From assembly GCA_013350335.1 (NCBI GenBank), contig CM023535.1, forward strand, positions 27,910,631-27,974,630: DNA of 64,000 bases, given 5' to 3'. The notes under the pieces are model-generated. The model was given only the letters and a program-made list of their open reading frames with translations, did not search any database and had not been told where the DNA came from. Of this stretch, positions 12,501 through 26,100 are shown in pieces (the first letter of the stretch is position 1; each line of letters starts with the position of its first letter). Position numbers and translations under genes: made by a program. This stretch comes from Chimonanthus salicifolius (lineage: Eukaryota > Streptophyta > Magnoliopsida > Laurales > Calycanthaceae).

Positions 12501-15500
12501 TTAGATTATGGAAAATCTGTTTGCCATCCCATAAATCATGAACAAATTTGAAAACGTGGGTGGCAATCTCATACATATTTGGAAAGGCTCATGTTGATTT
12601 GAAAAGATTATGAAAACTCTAATTGCCACTTCATGATTTGATTTTATGGAAAAAGATTATGGAAAATGAGATAAGTCACATCGTGATTTGGAATCACATA
12701 CAAATTTGAAGATATGTGCTGAGTTTTGGTGAGATGACCTTTGACTAAATATCACTAAAATCAAGGTTTGAAATCTGGAAAATCCATGAGCTGTATTACC
12801 AAATACAGGCTCGAGGCCTCGAAGGCAATCTGGAGGCCTCGAGACTTAACTGTTCCAAAACAGTCTTATAAATGAACGGCTGGCTGAATTCAAAAGACAG
12901 TTCTAAACATTGGAAAATACAGAACAACTATCAGAGAGCTTTCAGCTCCTCATCACTCCATCTTCATTATCCTGTAACAAGGATATAATAATGTATTCAA
13001 TACTTCATTAATGATAAAGATGAGGATGTTTCTCTAGGATCCAAAATCAGTCATATCCCTGTCCTAGTACCCATCGTTCTACTGTGCCAATACTCAACAA
13101 AGATGGACCTGATCTAAAGGAAGAAGGCGCAGAGACATCTATAAGAAGAACACACATTTGAAGAATTGTTAAGGCCTAAGGCAAGTGTTCTTTGTTTATC
13201 ATTGTATGGTGGATTAGATCAGTGCGATTGAACCACCTTAAAAAATAGGTGTCAAGGATTAGAACAGGGCGGTCGAACTTTTCAAAAGTAGGTTGTAATG
13301 TTTGGGTGTGACTTCCATACATAGTGGATTTGGGATAGCCCTAGAGGGTGAGTCTAACAGTGGATGTAGGTTTAGGTGAACCGAACCACTATATATCGTT
13401 GTGCATGTGTGGTTTGCTTTAATGGTTTGATTCATTTGTTTATCACTTGCACACACATTTATTCCGCTGCACATATTATTAAATTGATTTATTTTTAAAA
13501 AAGAAAATAAAATCGGATCAGACCTATTTACCCCCCCTCTAGGTCTTGCATACTTCTAGTAGCGGAATTTCAATTGGCATCAAGAGCAAGGTTACTCCGC
13601 ATTTCAAACCTTGAGGTGCTATGAGTTAGTGTCCGGTCTTAGGATTTAATTTGGGGAGAAGCACTTTGACTGGAATAGATGTGGAGGTTGAGCATGTGGT
13701 TGCTATCGGGTAAGGAATTCAAAGGGCTCAAACCCTCCGATTTCTTGGTGTCTTGGGAGGGGTGTATAAGCGGTGGATCTAGGAAAAACAGACCAATGGT
13801 CTCTTGGTGCCCACCACAACGAGAAACCATGAAGAAACCGTAAAATTCAATGTTGATGGAGCTTCGAGGGGTAAACCAGGTCCAACTGGAATAGGGGGTG
13901 TCCTTAGGAATCATAGTGGCGTATCATCGATGGTTTTCATGGAGTCTGTAGGGGTAGGGATTCAAGTGAGGTGGAACTCCTTAGCATTAAGAGAGCTTTA
14001 ACCCTTTGGAGAGCCCATGGACATGGTTCATTAGTGATTGAAGGGGATTCAACAAACGCGATTAAGTGGGCCAAGGGTCTTAAACGACCCCCTTGGAGGA
14101 TGATCACCATAACAAGAAAAATTAGGGGCCTAGCTGCGGGTCTGGATGTTTCCTTTGTTCATGTCAACCACTCAACAAATGGCGTGGTAGATTTCCTTGC
14201 CAAAAATGAGATCAACAATAGGTCTTCAGGAGTCTTTAGCATTTGAGAGTTGGGGCCTTGAGTTTTTCATTTTGTTTGATTTTCGGCTTTTGTTGTCGTA
14301 TTTCTTTTGTTGCTTTGCGTTTTTGGTCTAGCTATTTTAGACCATTCTTGTTTTTGTTTTCTTCCAATATGTTGTTTTGTACTTTTCTTCTTTTAATGAA
14401 ATTTTTATGTTACTTCTCAAAAAAAAGAAAAATTAATCCTGAAAACGAAAAAATACATCTTGAAAGTAATAACTTTTGGATTTTCTTTGAGACAGAGACA
14501 AAAAATTTTATTAAAAGGAAAGTGGGATAGAAAATCACAAGAGGCCTTGTATAAGCAATGTTTTAAAAACCGACCTGTCTAGCGAACCGTCAAAATAGAA
14601 GGTTGGGTTAAATAAGGTTCAACCGCGGTCAAACTCGTGCTATTAATATAAATATTATAAATAATATTGAAATATTAATTCAGGTTTAATAATGAGTTGA
14701 AATAAAATTTTAAACAAAAAATGATTATTTATAATAATTAATATGAGATTATTCATTCACTCAATTTACAAAATATCAACATATAATAATCTTTAATTAA
14801 TTCTAAAATACATATATAATATGGGAGATATTAATTATTATGATATCAAATATTACCAACCTAATAAATATTAATTAACTAGTAATACATAAATGACGAT
14901 GTTGATAATTTATTGTAATTGTCTTAAGGGATAATATATCATTATATTATTAAGATGAATATGTTAATAATATGATTCTTTACATTCATTCTTATGTTAT
15001 TAATGACATGAACATTTACATATTTTTAATGTAAATAACTAAATATTATCTTCCCAATAATATTTATAATTAAGAATTATATATTTAATAGAGTGTGTCA
15101 TTTTCTCCAAATTACATGGTTACCAACTTACCATGGGCATTTAATAATTAATATCACATGGCACTCACTCATCAACGGAAGGGAATGAGAGAGAGAGAGA
15201 TGCAACACTTTTATGGAGTTGGCATAGTGGGCACTGGGAATTCTCCCAGTCCCACATTGACTAGATAGGAAATTGTTGCCTCTGGCTGAGGCTATAAAAA
15301 TAGTCTCATGGGGTGTTTTTTCACTCCTTCAGCCTTGTGGGGCTGGGTGAGGTCATTTGAAATAAGATAATATTTTAAAAGGGAAGATCTTTGTAGGTTG
15401 TCCTACTTGAATTTATTTGATTATTTTTTTTAATTTTTAAAATATTTTAATCTGTTCACGGTTTATGGGTTTTTAAATAAAATCAGTCAAACTCGCACCA

Positions 15501-18500
15501 GTTTTATGCGGTTCTATTTATAAAAGGGTTTTTTAATCAAACCGATTCGTCTTGAAGCTGGTCCGAGTTTAATAACAATTTTTTTTGAAAGATGTCCGAG
15601 TTTAATAACATTGTTTATAAGTTCTACCTTTGGATTGAACATGAATATGATAATTTCAGTTTCGTTTGTAATTTGTAGTTCCTGCTATTAGGGATGTTAA
15701 TGGATATCCGAAATCTAAAAATCCAAAATCATCTGATCTAAACCAAGTGGATTTAGAGACGAACTTCAGATAATTGAACTAAAAATTCATTTCGTTTTTT
15801 ATGCAGGTTTAGATCTAGCCATATCCAAATTTGATAAGTCGCTAACATGAATGATAAGTCATCATCATCATCATCATCATCTAAGCCATTTTTCCCATCA
15901 ATCTGGGTTGTATATTTGGATTTGGCAAATTATTACCATGGGCCGACTACCTATCTAACGCCCATGGGACATGAAATCACAACTTTTAGGTTGTAACAAC
16001 CCTTTATGAATTGTGCTAGAGATTCTTGTCAAATAGTTAGGTTATTATTTACATTACTTACTGAATGATAAGTAATGTAAATATTATATTTATTGTTACT
16101 AAATATAATACTTGTTCCTTTTCAAAAAACTAAAAATGTTATTTGTTAAACTATACGAGGATGAAACCCTAATATTTACTCTCATGTAGCCTTGCCATAC
16201 TAATTATATTTGGGAATTAAGAAATAGTATTACATGGGATATAATTGGATTCCACCATTTGAATTGAAGGTTCCACCATAGAGAGAAAATATTTAATTAA
16301 AACCACTCCACCACCAATCGACAGATACCTTCCCTTCCAAAAAGATAGCTTTTTCTCCATTTTCTCTACCACCCGATCCTAACATCGCTTATTTGGTTTC
16401 CATTTACAGAGAGGAAGACCAAGATAAGAAGACGAAAAAGAGGCAACTCTGCATCCCAACAATGCAGCCTGCACACACGAGCTATAATCAACATTTACCA
16501 TATTGGGTTGGACTTGTGGGGTTGGTGGGAAACACATGTAATGAAAGTGTTCTAAAGGGATATTCAAGCACGTGGGAATAGATGGATTTTAAAAGAAAGG
16601 GTGAAATGAGGTCTTTAGGAAAGGAAGGGAATAGGACTAAAGTGGAAGTTTAAACACGTGGGTTTAAATGAGTTTTAGGACAGAATTGGCAGAAGGCATG
16701 GTGTAGGCAAGGCCACGTGTTTCGGAAACTAAAAATAAGGGTGGTAGGTGCGATAGAAAGGAGCTGTTTCGGTTGGAAGTGGAATAAGAAAGGGAACAAG
16801 AAGAGAGCAGTGAAAGGGCTGTAGGTACCTGGACTGTTTTGGCGAAAGGGCTGCGGCCAGTGGCAGGGAATAGAGGTGGAAGCTCGAGACAAAAGTTGCA
16901 AGAGGCGGAAGGTATGTATGAATGGGTTGCAGGCGAGAAGTAGGGTGGGGTTAGCTGCAGAAGCAAGGCAGATGGAGTGAGGGCGAATGAAGCACAGGGT
17001 GGATCTTTTTGTGTTTTTTTTTTTTTTTTGCAATGGGGAGGGGACAAAAGATGGGAAATATCGATGGAAAAAAAAAGGGATTTTGGGCAAATAAGCAGAT
17101 GATGGACGGTGATGGGCCACGACCAGATTTGCTTTGGGTTTGGCTGGTGCAGCAACAACGATGGCTGGGTGTAGGTTGCTATTGCGTATGGACCTGATGG
17201 AGAGCTCAGGGCGGAAGCAACGACACAGGTTCTTCAAAAAAAAAAAACCGCGACCTAGATCGTCCCTGATAATGCAGGGACTTGTCTCCGAAAAGGAACG
17301 TCTCTGTATAATAGAGATACAGAGAACCTTGCTTTGAACCAATTGATGTGGAACCAGTCTGCAACTTGGTAGGAAGAAGAAGAAAGATAAGAAAAGATAG
17401 GAAAAGGTTTTGCCTTCAATATTTTTTTATTCAAATATCCATCGTGTGTGTCTCTCTGTTATATCCATCGGTATTTATAAGAAAACAAAGAACAAAAAAT
17501 AGACTAGGGTAAGCTTTGCGTGTCCTACATCAAAATGACTCTGCAACAATAACATAAAGGGAGGGAGACAATGGATCTCCTTGAATGATACCCTTCTCCA
17601 TTCTGAAAAAAGAAACAATAGATTATTCAAAGCTTTTTCTTCTTTTACTGGATATAAATGAGTGAAGCTAAGATTGCCAGTTGGACTTCAGTCTTAGAGG
17701 AGTGAAAGGAAATTTCACATGGTGTGACTTGGAGAGATTTTGACTAGGATACTTTGGATTGGCGAGTAGATTCCATCTAGTCATGAAATTGAAACATCCC
17801 CTGTAGGCTTAAACTTAATTTCCATGCTGGAAGCTCTCCGTTGTTGGGTTGGTTTTGGAGGGATTGTTAGAGCCAAGAAGTTTAAAGATTAACATATCAA
17901 GACGATGTATTGTTCCTGTAACTTGCAAGTGTGGAGGATAGTTTTAGTGACAAGTGGTTTAAAGATTGACAAATCAAAAACTATACATGGAGTTCAAATT
18001 TAGTGGAGTTAAGAAACATGGAGGAACCGATCAAAATTGATAATGATCTAGTACAATTGCTAAAAAAAGATTGAAGTTATTTAGTAATCATAGAGATACA
18101 TGTGGGATCTGATTTTGACATAACCAGTAGGATGGGTGCAGGTGGGTAAAATGTAGGCAAGCTAATAGGGTTCTATATGATAAGAGAGTGCCTATTAGAC
18201 CAAAAGTGTGATTCCGTTTGACAACAATTAGACTGGCAATGTTTATAGAGTGAAATACCAGGCAATGAAGAAAAGATCGATAGAAAAAGGTAAAAGTAAT
18301 TGAGATGTGTATGCTCAAATGGATGAATGGGGTATTATCCAATGTTGTCAAACTCAAATCATATCGTAAATCGGTTTAGGGGTGTGACTCGTGAATCGTA
18401 AGAGTTATAACATTTTTTACTATTTTTACTATAATTATTATTTATACTACAATTACATATAAAATGATATAGAATAATAAGATGTTTTGTTCAATTCCTC

Positions 18501-20067
18501 ATAATATATAAGTAATATATCAAATAAGTGAAATATATTTTTTTAATTTAGATATGCTTATATCAAATATTACTTATATATTTATATTATATAGATAAGT
18601 AATATATGATTTTATATATTACTTATTGTATTAAAGATTAATGACATAATATATAAGTAATAAGTACTAATAAATTTAAAAAATCAACAAATGAATCAAT
18701 AACATTTAAATTTTTAAAATACTCTTGATAACATCTATCAAATATTTTTTTAAATTAGAACTATTTATTTTTTAAATAGATATAATTATACAAAAGATTG
18801 AAAAGAAAAGAGATCTGTTAATTTGAAAAAGAAAAAGATAGTAAAAAATTAAATAGATGTCCCAACAAAAATAAATAAAAAATAAATATGAAACATGAAT
18901 ATGAAAGCACCCAATATCAAATAAATCAAAGTCATTTAAAGAAATTTTATTAGCATTCATTAAATAATTGAAAAAAAAAAAAAATTTACAGTTTTTTTAT
19001 TTTTTAAATAAATATAAAAGATTAAAAAATAAAAAAACCCTCACACGAAACTAAAGAAGTGACAGATGCTCGAAATCTAAAATGAAAGGAGCCTGCGAAA
19101 ACTGAATGTATAAACACTCCTACGTGCGAGGACAAGGAGCCTGAAAAAACTGAATGTATATACAGTCCTCACGTGCGAGGACGGTCTAACTTTGCAATGA
19201 AAGTAAACCCTAAGAAATAGAGGCGAAAGCTGCGAAGGAAATAAAAGAACAAAGAAGCGGCGGAAAGACGAGAAAAAAGCGGCGGAAATAGAGCACAATA
19301 GATGGAGACGATGGAGAAAAGGAAGGAAAAAAAAATGAAGAAGGAAAGGAAGAAAAAAGAAAAAAAGAATAAAGGTGAGAACAAGAAAAAGAAGAAGAAA
19401 GCGGAAAAATGAAGAAGAAAAGGAGGTATACTTTTAAAACTTGCGTTTTTCCTCTTCCTTCCTTTTTATTTCTTTCCTTTTTTTCCTTTCCTCTTTTGGA
19501 TCGCACGAGTGAATGATTTCCCAAGTTTGAATCGCACGATCTGCGATTTATCCAAAAATCGCACGATTATCGGCCATTTTCGATTTAGCATGCGAGTTAA
19601 CTCGCTGGATCATCCGAGTCGACTCAACTCGTACGAGTTGACTCACAACTTGGACAATTTTAATAACACTGGTATCATCATTGAAAGATAGAATTAGAAT
19701 GACCTTGTGAGAAGAACCTTGGGTAAAGCCTCAATAAATGAGAAGACGAGGGAGGATGTCTAAGATGGTCTGTACATCTCTATAGACAATCCCTGGTACA
19801 AAGAATTTATAAACTACGAGTGGTAGGGACTATAAAAGGGGTTAGACGATAACAACTTGGATCGAGGGGGCAAAGGCCATGATAGAATGTAGGCTTATAG
19901 AGGATATGGTCTTTATGTGGCCATCTATGACCCAAAAGGTGAGCCTAGATGGATGGGAAATTGGCTATGATCTTAATGATTTACTCCAACTGTCCATTAT
20001 TCAGAACCTTGATCCCCAACTAGGGCTCTCTCTCTCTCTCTCTGTGGGGGTAGGGGGCTTACGGTTC

Positions 20068-20102
<35 letters not shown>

Positions 20103-23100
20103 CATCTAATAGTGATCTTGATAGTTTTACCTTTTTGAATAGGTTATTCTATAGGAACATTTGAATATGACTACAATGTCTACAAACATAAAAAGTGGTT
20201 TGTCCTACCTGAAGTTGTTGATTCTTGCACATTTCAGAGAGGATGACAATATATCATCTGATAGTGATCTTGATAGTTTTACCTTTTTGAAGATGTTATT
20301 CTATAGGAACTTTTGAATATGACTACAATGTCTACAAAAAAAAGTGGTTTGTCCTACCTAAAGTTGTTGATTCTTTCACATTTCTTTACCTTTTAATCAT
20401 GTGGAATAATAGTAGATAACAATATATCATCTAATAGTGATCTTGATAGTTTTACCTTAATGAACATGTTATTCTATAGGAACATTTGAATATGACTACA
20501 ATGTCTACAAACATAAAAAGTGGTTTGTCGTAGCTAAAGTTGTTAATTCTTGGACATTTCTTTAGCTTTTAATCATGTGGAATAATAGTATGATGACCAT
20601 TATAAAGTCACGTCTCCTGGCTTCTCTTGTTGGCCATTGAGTCATGGTTTTTTTTTGTTGTGTTTACTGTTTGATGATGGCTTCAATGACCTATTTTGTG
20701 TGAACAGGAAGGGTTTATAAGCTCTACATGGTCCTTTTGGCAGTATTTTGCACAAACTCTATCAACATTCATGCTGGCATAAATGGCCTTGAAGTTGGGC
20801 AAACAGTCGTCATTGCTTCTGCTGTAAGCACCACATTTTAATGTTATAGGGGATCAAATTGAAATGTTATATCTCAATCAAAAAAAAAAAAAAAAATCTT
20901 TCAATTTTAGGCAATTTGTCTTAGATGCTAATATATTTGAGAATAATCCACATCTGTCATTACAGATTATGATACATAATGTGATGCAAATTGGAGCTTC
21001 TACAGATTCCCAGTATATACAGGCTCATGCATTCTCCATTTACCTTGTCCAACCATTACTATCTACTTCATTGGCTTTACTTTCTTACAACTGGTATACA
21101 GTTTTCCTGTTTATATCGTGCATGTAGCTGAAAACTCTTTTCATGCTATTTATCTTTCTGAACCATATTTGTTGATTTGAAATACTAGGTATCCATCTTC
21201 AGTTTTTGTTGGTGATACTTATACTTATTTTGCTGGAATGGCTATGGCAGTTGTTGGCATCCTCGGACACTTTAGGTTGGTTTTCCTGTCTATAGAATGT
21301 TAAATCAAGCACTATGTACAGCCATCATTCTGGTTTCTCTATAATTTATTATTATTTATTCTTAGTCAATTAAATTAATGTGCAGTGGAATAAATAACTG
21401 TGTGTGCAAAAGACAGATGCACAATGATTATAGTGGTTCGGTTCACCTGAACCTACATCCACTTATGGAATCACCTAGCCTAGCCTTGGACTATCCGGAA
21501 CACACTATGAAAGGGTCAAAGACCCTAACAATATATACCTAATTTTGAAAGATTCGACCACCAAGGTCTACTCCTTGACACCTATTTTTTATGGTGGTTC
21601 GATCACAAAGGTCTACTCCACCTTAAAGTATTCAGTAATAAAATGAAAGAGAACACTTGCCTTGGGCCTTTACACAAATCTAGAGTTGTGTTATTCTCCT
21701 TTTTTCTTTTTTTTTGAATGGTTATCATATTAATGGAAAGAAGAAACAAGGCACCAGAGGTGCAAATACGAAAACAAAAAGGAAAAGAATGACAATACAA
21801 AAACTCGCCCCAATACACCCAGGAAAGGTACGAAGCCAAGAAAAAACTAGATGGAAGAAATTAAGCTAAATCCACAAATTCTTTCCAGGCATGCAAGATT
21901 TCATTGTTAGAGATGTGACGCATGACAAGGGATAGGGTAACTCTAAATACTTAAATGTGGTTCCCTAAAGATTAAAATGGATGAAAATAATACACTCTAA
22001 AACTAATATGGGCTGAAGATAATTAATCAATTAGCAAAAGCAAAGAATAATATAAAATTGACACAAATAAACATGCAAAATATGAAGAATATAATGTGTT
22101 TAGTATGAATAAAAGGGTCAATGGTCTTTCCAATGGCAGATACGTTACTGTTGTACTTAGACAAGCGATATAACTTAGACTAAGGTATACGAATGGAAAT
22201 AAAAGGGTATGCAAATGGGATTAAAGAGAAGGGTATGCGAATGGGATTAAAGAAAAGGGTACGAATGGAATTAATGACAAGGCTTGGCTTAGGGCAAGAT
22301 GCGATGCTAGGGAAGGGGTTTAGAATATTAACGGAAACAAAGGGGAAGGCGATGCAAGAGGAAGGGAGAAAGGGCTTGCGGCAAAGGTATGTGGGCTTCT
22401 GGAGGTAGGCGACATGGTTGGAAGGGTCTAACAGGGTTATATGGCTGGGCGAAAGCTAGGAAAACCCAAAAGGGGTGGCGATGGGTCTGTTTGACAGATC
22501 TGGGACTAAATCTGGGGTTGTGGGAGGGTAGAACAAGAGGCGGAAATCAAGGGGTTGTGGAAAAGGGTACGGCAGCAGTAAGGAGGGAAAAGGGAAAGGG
22601 AAAGAGAGAAGAAGAAGAAAAGAAGAGGATGGATAGTACCTGGAGATGGAAAGTTGGAAGGATGACCTCACGCCAGACTTCAGCCAAAAGGGCCTCACGC
22701 CACTGGAATCACTCCAAAGATCAATTGCATGAGGTTTGCGAAAATCTCAAACTTTTTATTCATTCAATCGTGTAATAAGTTACAAGAGAGGACTTTTTAT
22801 AAGCTATGGCACCTCTAAAAATAAACTAAAATAGAAGAAGGAAATTACATAAATACTCTTACTAAAAAAAACTAAAACAACCCAATATACTAAAAACAAA
22901 ATAGCATAGCGGTAATAACAAGGAACCGAAGCATGCTCCGCCTCAAGATGTTTCTGAATTCCTTGTTTATAAGATGAGCGGAGATGCCCATGATGCACAC
23001 TTGGCAAAGATTCTGGTAGCCACAACTTCAGGCTATTCAACTCGATCCTTAAAGAGTCTATTGTTGCGTTTCCACCATAAGCTCCACAGAAGGGCGAAGA

Positions 23101-26100
23101 AAGCCAAGTACCATAACAAGGAGCATTTTGATGTGATTGAAGTAAGAACCCAAGCATAAGATAACTCAGCCAGCGTAGATGGCACAATCCAAAGCACCCT
23201 AAACTTTCTCCAACACTGAATTCCAGATTGCATAGGAGAAAGGACAATGAATAAAGAGATGATTCGTCTCCTCCGAGGCTTGGAGACAAAAAGGGCAAAC
23301 ACTAACGATGATTTCTCCTCAGTTGTGTTCTTCTGCTTGAGAGTCTCCAGTGAGTGCTATCGAAGCAGAAGGCTAGATCTAGGGTATGGTCTAAGTGCTA
23401 CAGGATTCCCTAGATAAAGGTCTATTAATCACTCTCCTTCAATCATAAGAACATCAATGGTTATTGATGAAGTGATTAGAAAAAGGTTTTTCAGAGGATT
23501 GAATACGAATCATAGGGAGAACACATTCTTTGAAGGTCAGTGAGAGATTAAGGTTTCTTTGGATTAACTCTTTTTTTTTTTTTCTCGCTTAATCCTCATT
23601 AACGAAACTACCCATACTTATATATAATTAGTGATACAACGGCTAGTCATCGAAGGGTCAAGATTAACTATGGATGGTCGAGACCACACGACTAATACAA
23701 CTACGCAAAAATGGATGTCTTCGGATGGTCGAGAACCAAGGTTCGACAAGTTGAAATCAAAAGAGATGAAACTGCAAGCGAGTGGTCTTGATGGGTCAAG
23801 GACACAGTTCAAATGGTCGAAGCCAAATAGAGATTTAAATCTCTGAAAACTTCGATGGCTTGCACAAGAGTCTCAAAGGGTCGAAGTTGAGAGGGTCTTG
23901 GAAGGATCGAAGGTCCGTTCTAAGGGTCGAATAAGAACCTCCCAGAGATTGCTCGAAGGATCGAGCAGCATACTCAAAGGGTCGAAACCATGAGCCTCAA
24001 AAAACCAAGAAAGCCTGCTCGAAGGATCAAGCAATGCCCTTGACTAGTCGAACAAACCCAAGAGCTGCTCTATGGATCAAGCAAGGTGGTTCGACTGGTC
24101 GAACCTGAGAGGACACATTTTCTCCAGAAAAAACCATCTTTGGCTTGGGCTTTTGGCTTGGGTCCATTAAGGAATCTACATTTGGGTCCAGCATGCATTC
24201 TAGGTCCTTCTGCTTACCGCGTTTGGGTGCACCTTAGGGCCATCTAAGGTTCATGTTTTCCTGAGAGGTTGTCAAACACTTGGAGAGATCTGCATCTTGC
24301 AACTGTTCTTCAAACTAGTCTTCAACAAATCTCGATTTACTATCTTCATTTTCCCGGAGGCAAGGTTCAGACGATGTCACGGAATTGACAATACGGAGAC
24401 ACAGATAAACTGGGGCTCTAACATGAACTGTACAGTTGGGTACTGAATTTTAAAAGTACACACTTTCCTGATGCCCAAGTTTTATTCAAAGGATGAGCTT
24501 GTAGTACAGTTGTTAGGTGCTTCTTGTAATTGGAAGGTGTACTGTACAGTTGCTGTACTGGATGATCAAAATATTTCAGCCAAACATGATGTATTTCGTC
24601 CAAGATATTTGTGTCCTTCAATGCCTTATTTTAGCAACTGTCCTGAGTGCATCATTACCGTCAAGTTTTTTCAAGTCTAATAAAATTTAATTTGTTATCA
24701 TCATAAAATTTGTTTAACCCATTAATCTGTAATCAATTTTTTGAATTGTACATTTTCAGTCTACTTACAAAATCTAGTAAAATCCATTTACTTATTAAGC
24801 ACTGAATACTAGATTTGTTACTAAAGATCTGGTTGCTGATGATGATTTGATTGATCTGAGTTTTCATCAACTTTTGTGTGTATATGTGACTCATTTGTGC
24901 AGATATGAGTGTTTTATGTAAATGCATTTCTGACTGATTTATATGTTCTTGTTGTAGTGAAACACTTCTTCTCTTCTTCTTGCCCCAAGTCTTGAATTTC
25001 CTCTATTCCTGTCCTCAGGTATGCTGAAATATGTAAGTTTTTCATTTGAAAAGATTTCCTATTACCATTTATCAGACATCTAATTTTCTGAGCATCTTAC
25101 TCTCCTGTCAGCTTTTTAAGATTATTCCTTGTCCAAGGCATCGCTTGCCGAAGTAAGAAGCTGTAACCAACTATAATTCTCTCTCTCTTTCTCTCTCTAA
25201 ATTCATTGCTTCTTTTTCCTTGTTTCTTCTGTTGTGTGACACAAATGTTTCTGAGTACATGGTGATATCTTTGCTCTTCAGGTTTGATCCTCAAACAGGA
25301 TTACTGACTGGGACAAAGGATGGGACACTCGTGAACCTGTTTCTAAGATTGTTTGGCCGGTGCTCAGAAAAGTCTCTTTGTATCAGACTACTAGTTTTCC
25401 AGGTGAACTTTAATACTTTCGACCAAGGTTGTGAAAATCGAATCATATCGTAAATCGTTAATATATCTTGAATCGCAAATCGTGTATCGTAAATCGTAGA
25501 ATCGTAAGACTCATAAGTGTTTTTCCTCAAAAATATTTAATATATGAAATAATGTAAAATATATCTAAAATATAATAACATGAGCAATTCTCCAACTTTC
25601 TTTTAATATTAAGTGAATGTTATATAATTACTTCATTGGAGCTCAATTTTTAATGCTCCAACTCCCAAAAGTATAAGACCAGTAGATAATTCAACTATAC
25701 CGTGAAAAGTCAATAATGAATTAAAAAACCCTCAAAAAATCGAAAGGTCTTAAATGCTCATCAACTCAAGCTTTAAAAAGCATTAAAAAGAAATGTTTCA
25801 TGCTTTCACACTGCTAATAATCCCATAATTCTATTATTTATACGAATCGTAAGATTTATTGATAGATATGAATCGTTCCTCTTATCATATCATATGAATC
25901 GTAAGATACGAATCGTGTATCGTAAGATTTTAACAATCTTGCTTTCGACCATCTTCTCCTATGCAGCTCATGTTAACTATATTATGACAAATTGACTAGT
26001 GGTTATATGATATGCCATTTTAGAATAGTATTTGGCATCATACTCAAGCACATACCTGTCCATGTGACATTGGTTTTTGACAATCCAGAAGTTATAAAAT

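Larger units (their letters stand above)
836..20707 (+). other. ALG7: 19.9 kb transposon-filled intron of ALG7
   Basis: The donor GTAAGC follows exon base 835 (one base of a Gly codon) and the acceptor ACAG precedes 20708. Joining gives GGA AGG GTT TAT AAG, continuing the conserved DLG-x-x-YKLYM block. Everything between is made of the repeats annotated separately, so its length comes from serial insertion. Confidence 0.85.
21384..24423 (-). mobile_element. Copia LTR, minus strand, split by LINE
   Basis: Read on the minus strand it starts TGTTAGAGCCCCAG at 24423 and contains TGTCAATTCCGTGAC, as in the 12020 LTR. It shares CAAGGCAAGTGTTCT, GAACCACC, AATAGGTGTCAAGGA and the GTGAACCGAACCACTA block (21430-21460). 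The C-rich 3' end is missing, so it is truncated near 21384. About 1.4 kb remains once the LINE is removed. Confidence 0.75.
21276..24957 (+). other. ALG7: 3.7 kb ALG7 intron 5 with nested insertions
   Basis: The donor GTTGGT after 21275 and acceptor TTGTAG before 24958 join AG|T GAA ACA, giving [12 protein letters not shown] across the junction. The contents are listed separately; 24424-24957 holds no recognisable element. Confidence 0.85.

Noticed and set aside
16650..17342. 230-codon minus-strand frame
   Set aside because: Overlapped by a 164-codon frame in another phase, biased to Ser/Pro/Phe, with no motif; probably repeat sequence.
19210..19524. Phe/Ser-rich and Lys-rich open frames
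   Set aside because: Products of the purine/pyrimidine tract within the TIR element.
22389..22775. 128-codon open frame, Gly/Arg/Lys-rich
   Set aside because: It lies wholly inside the solo LTR with the AGATG duplication and has no recognisable domain.
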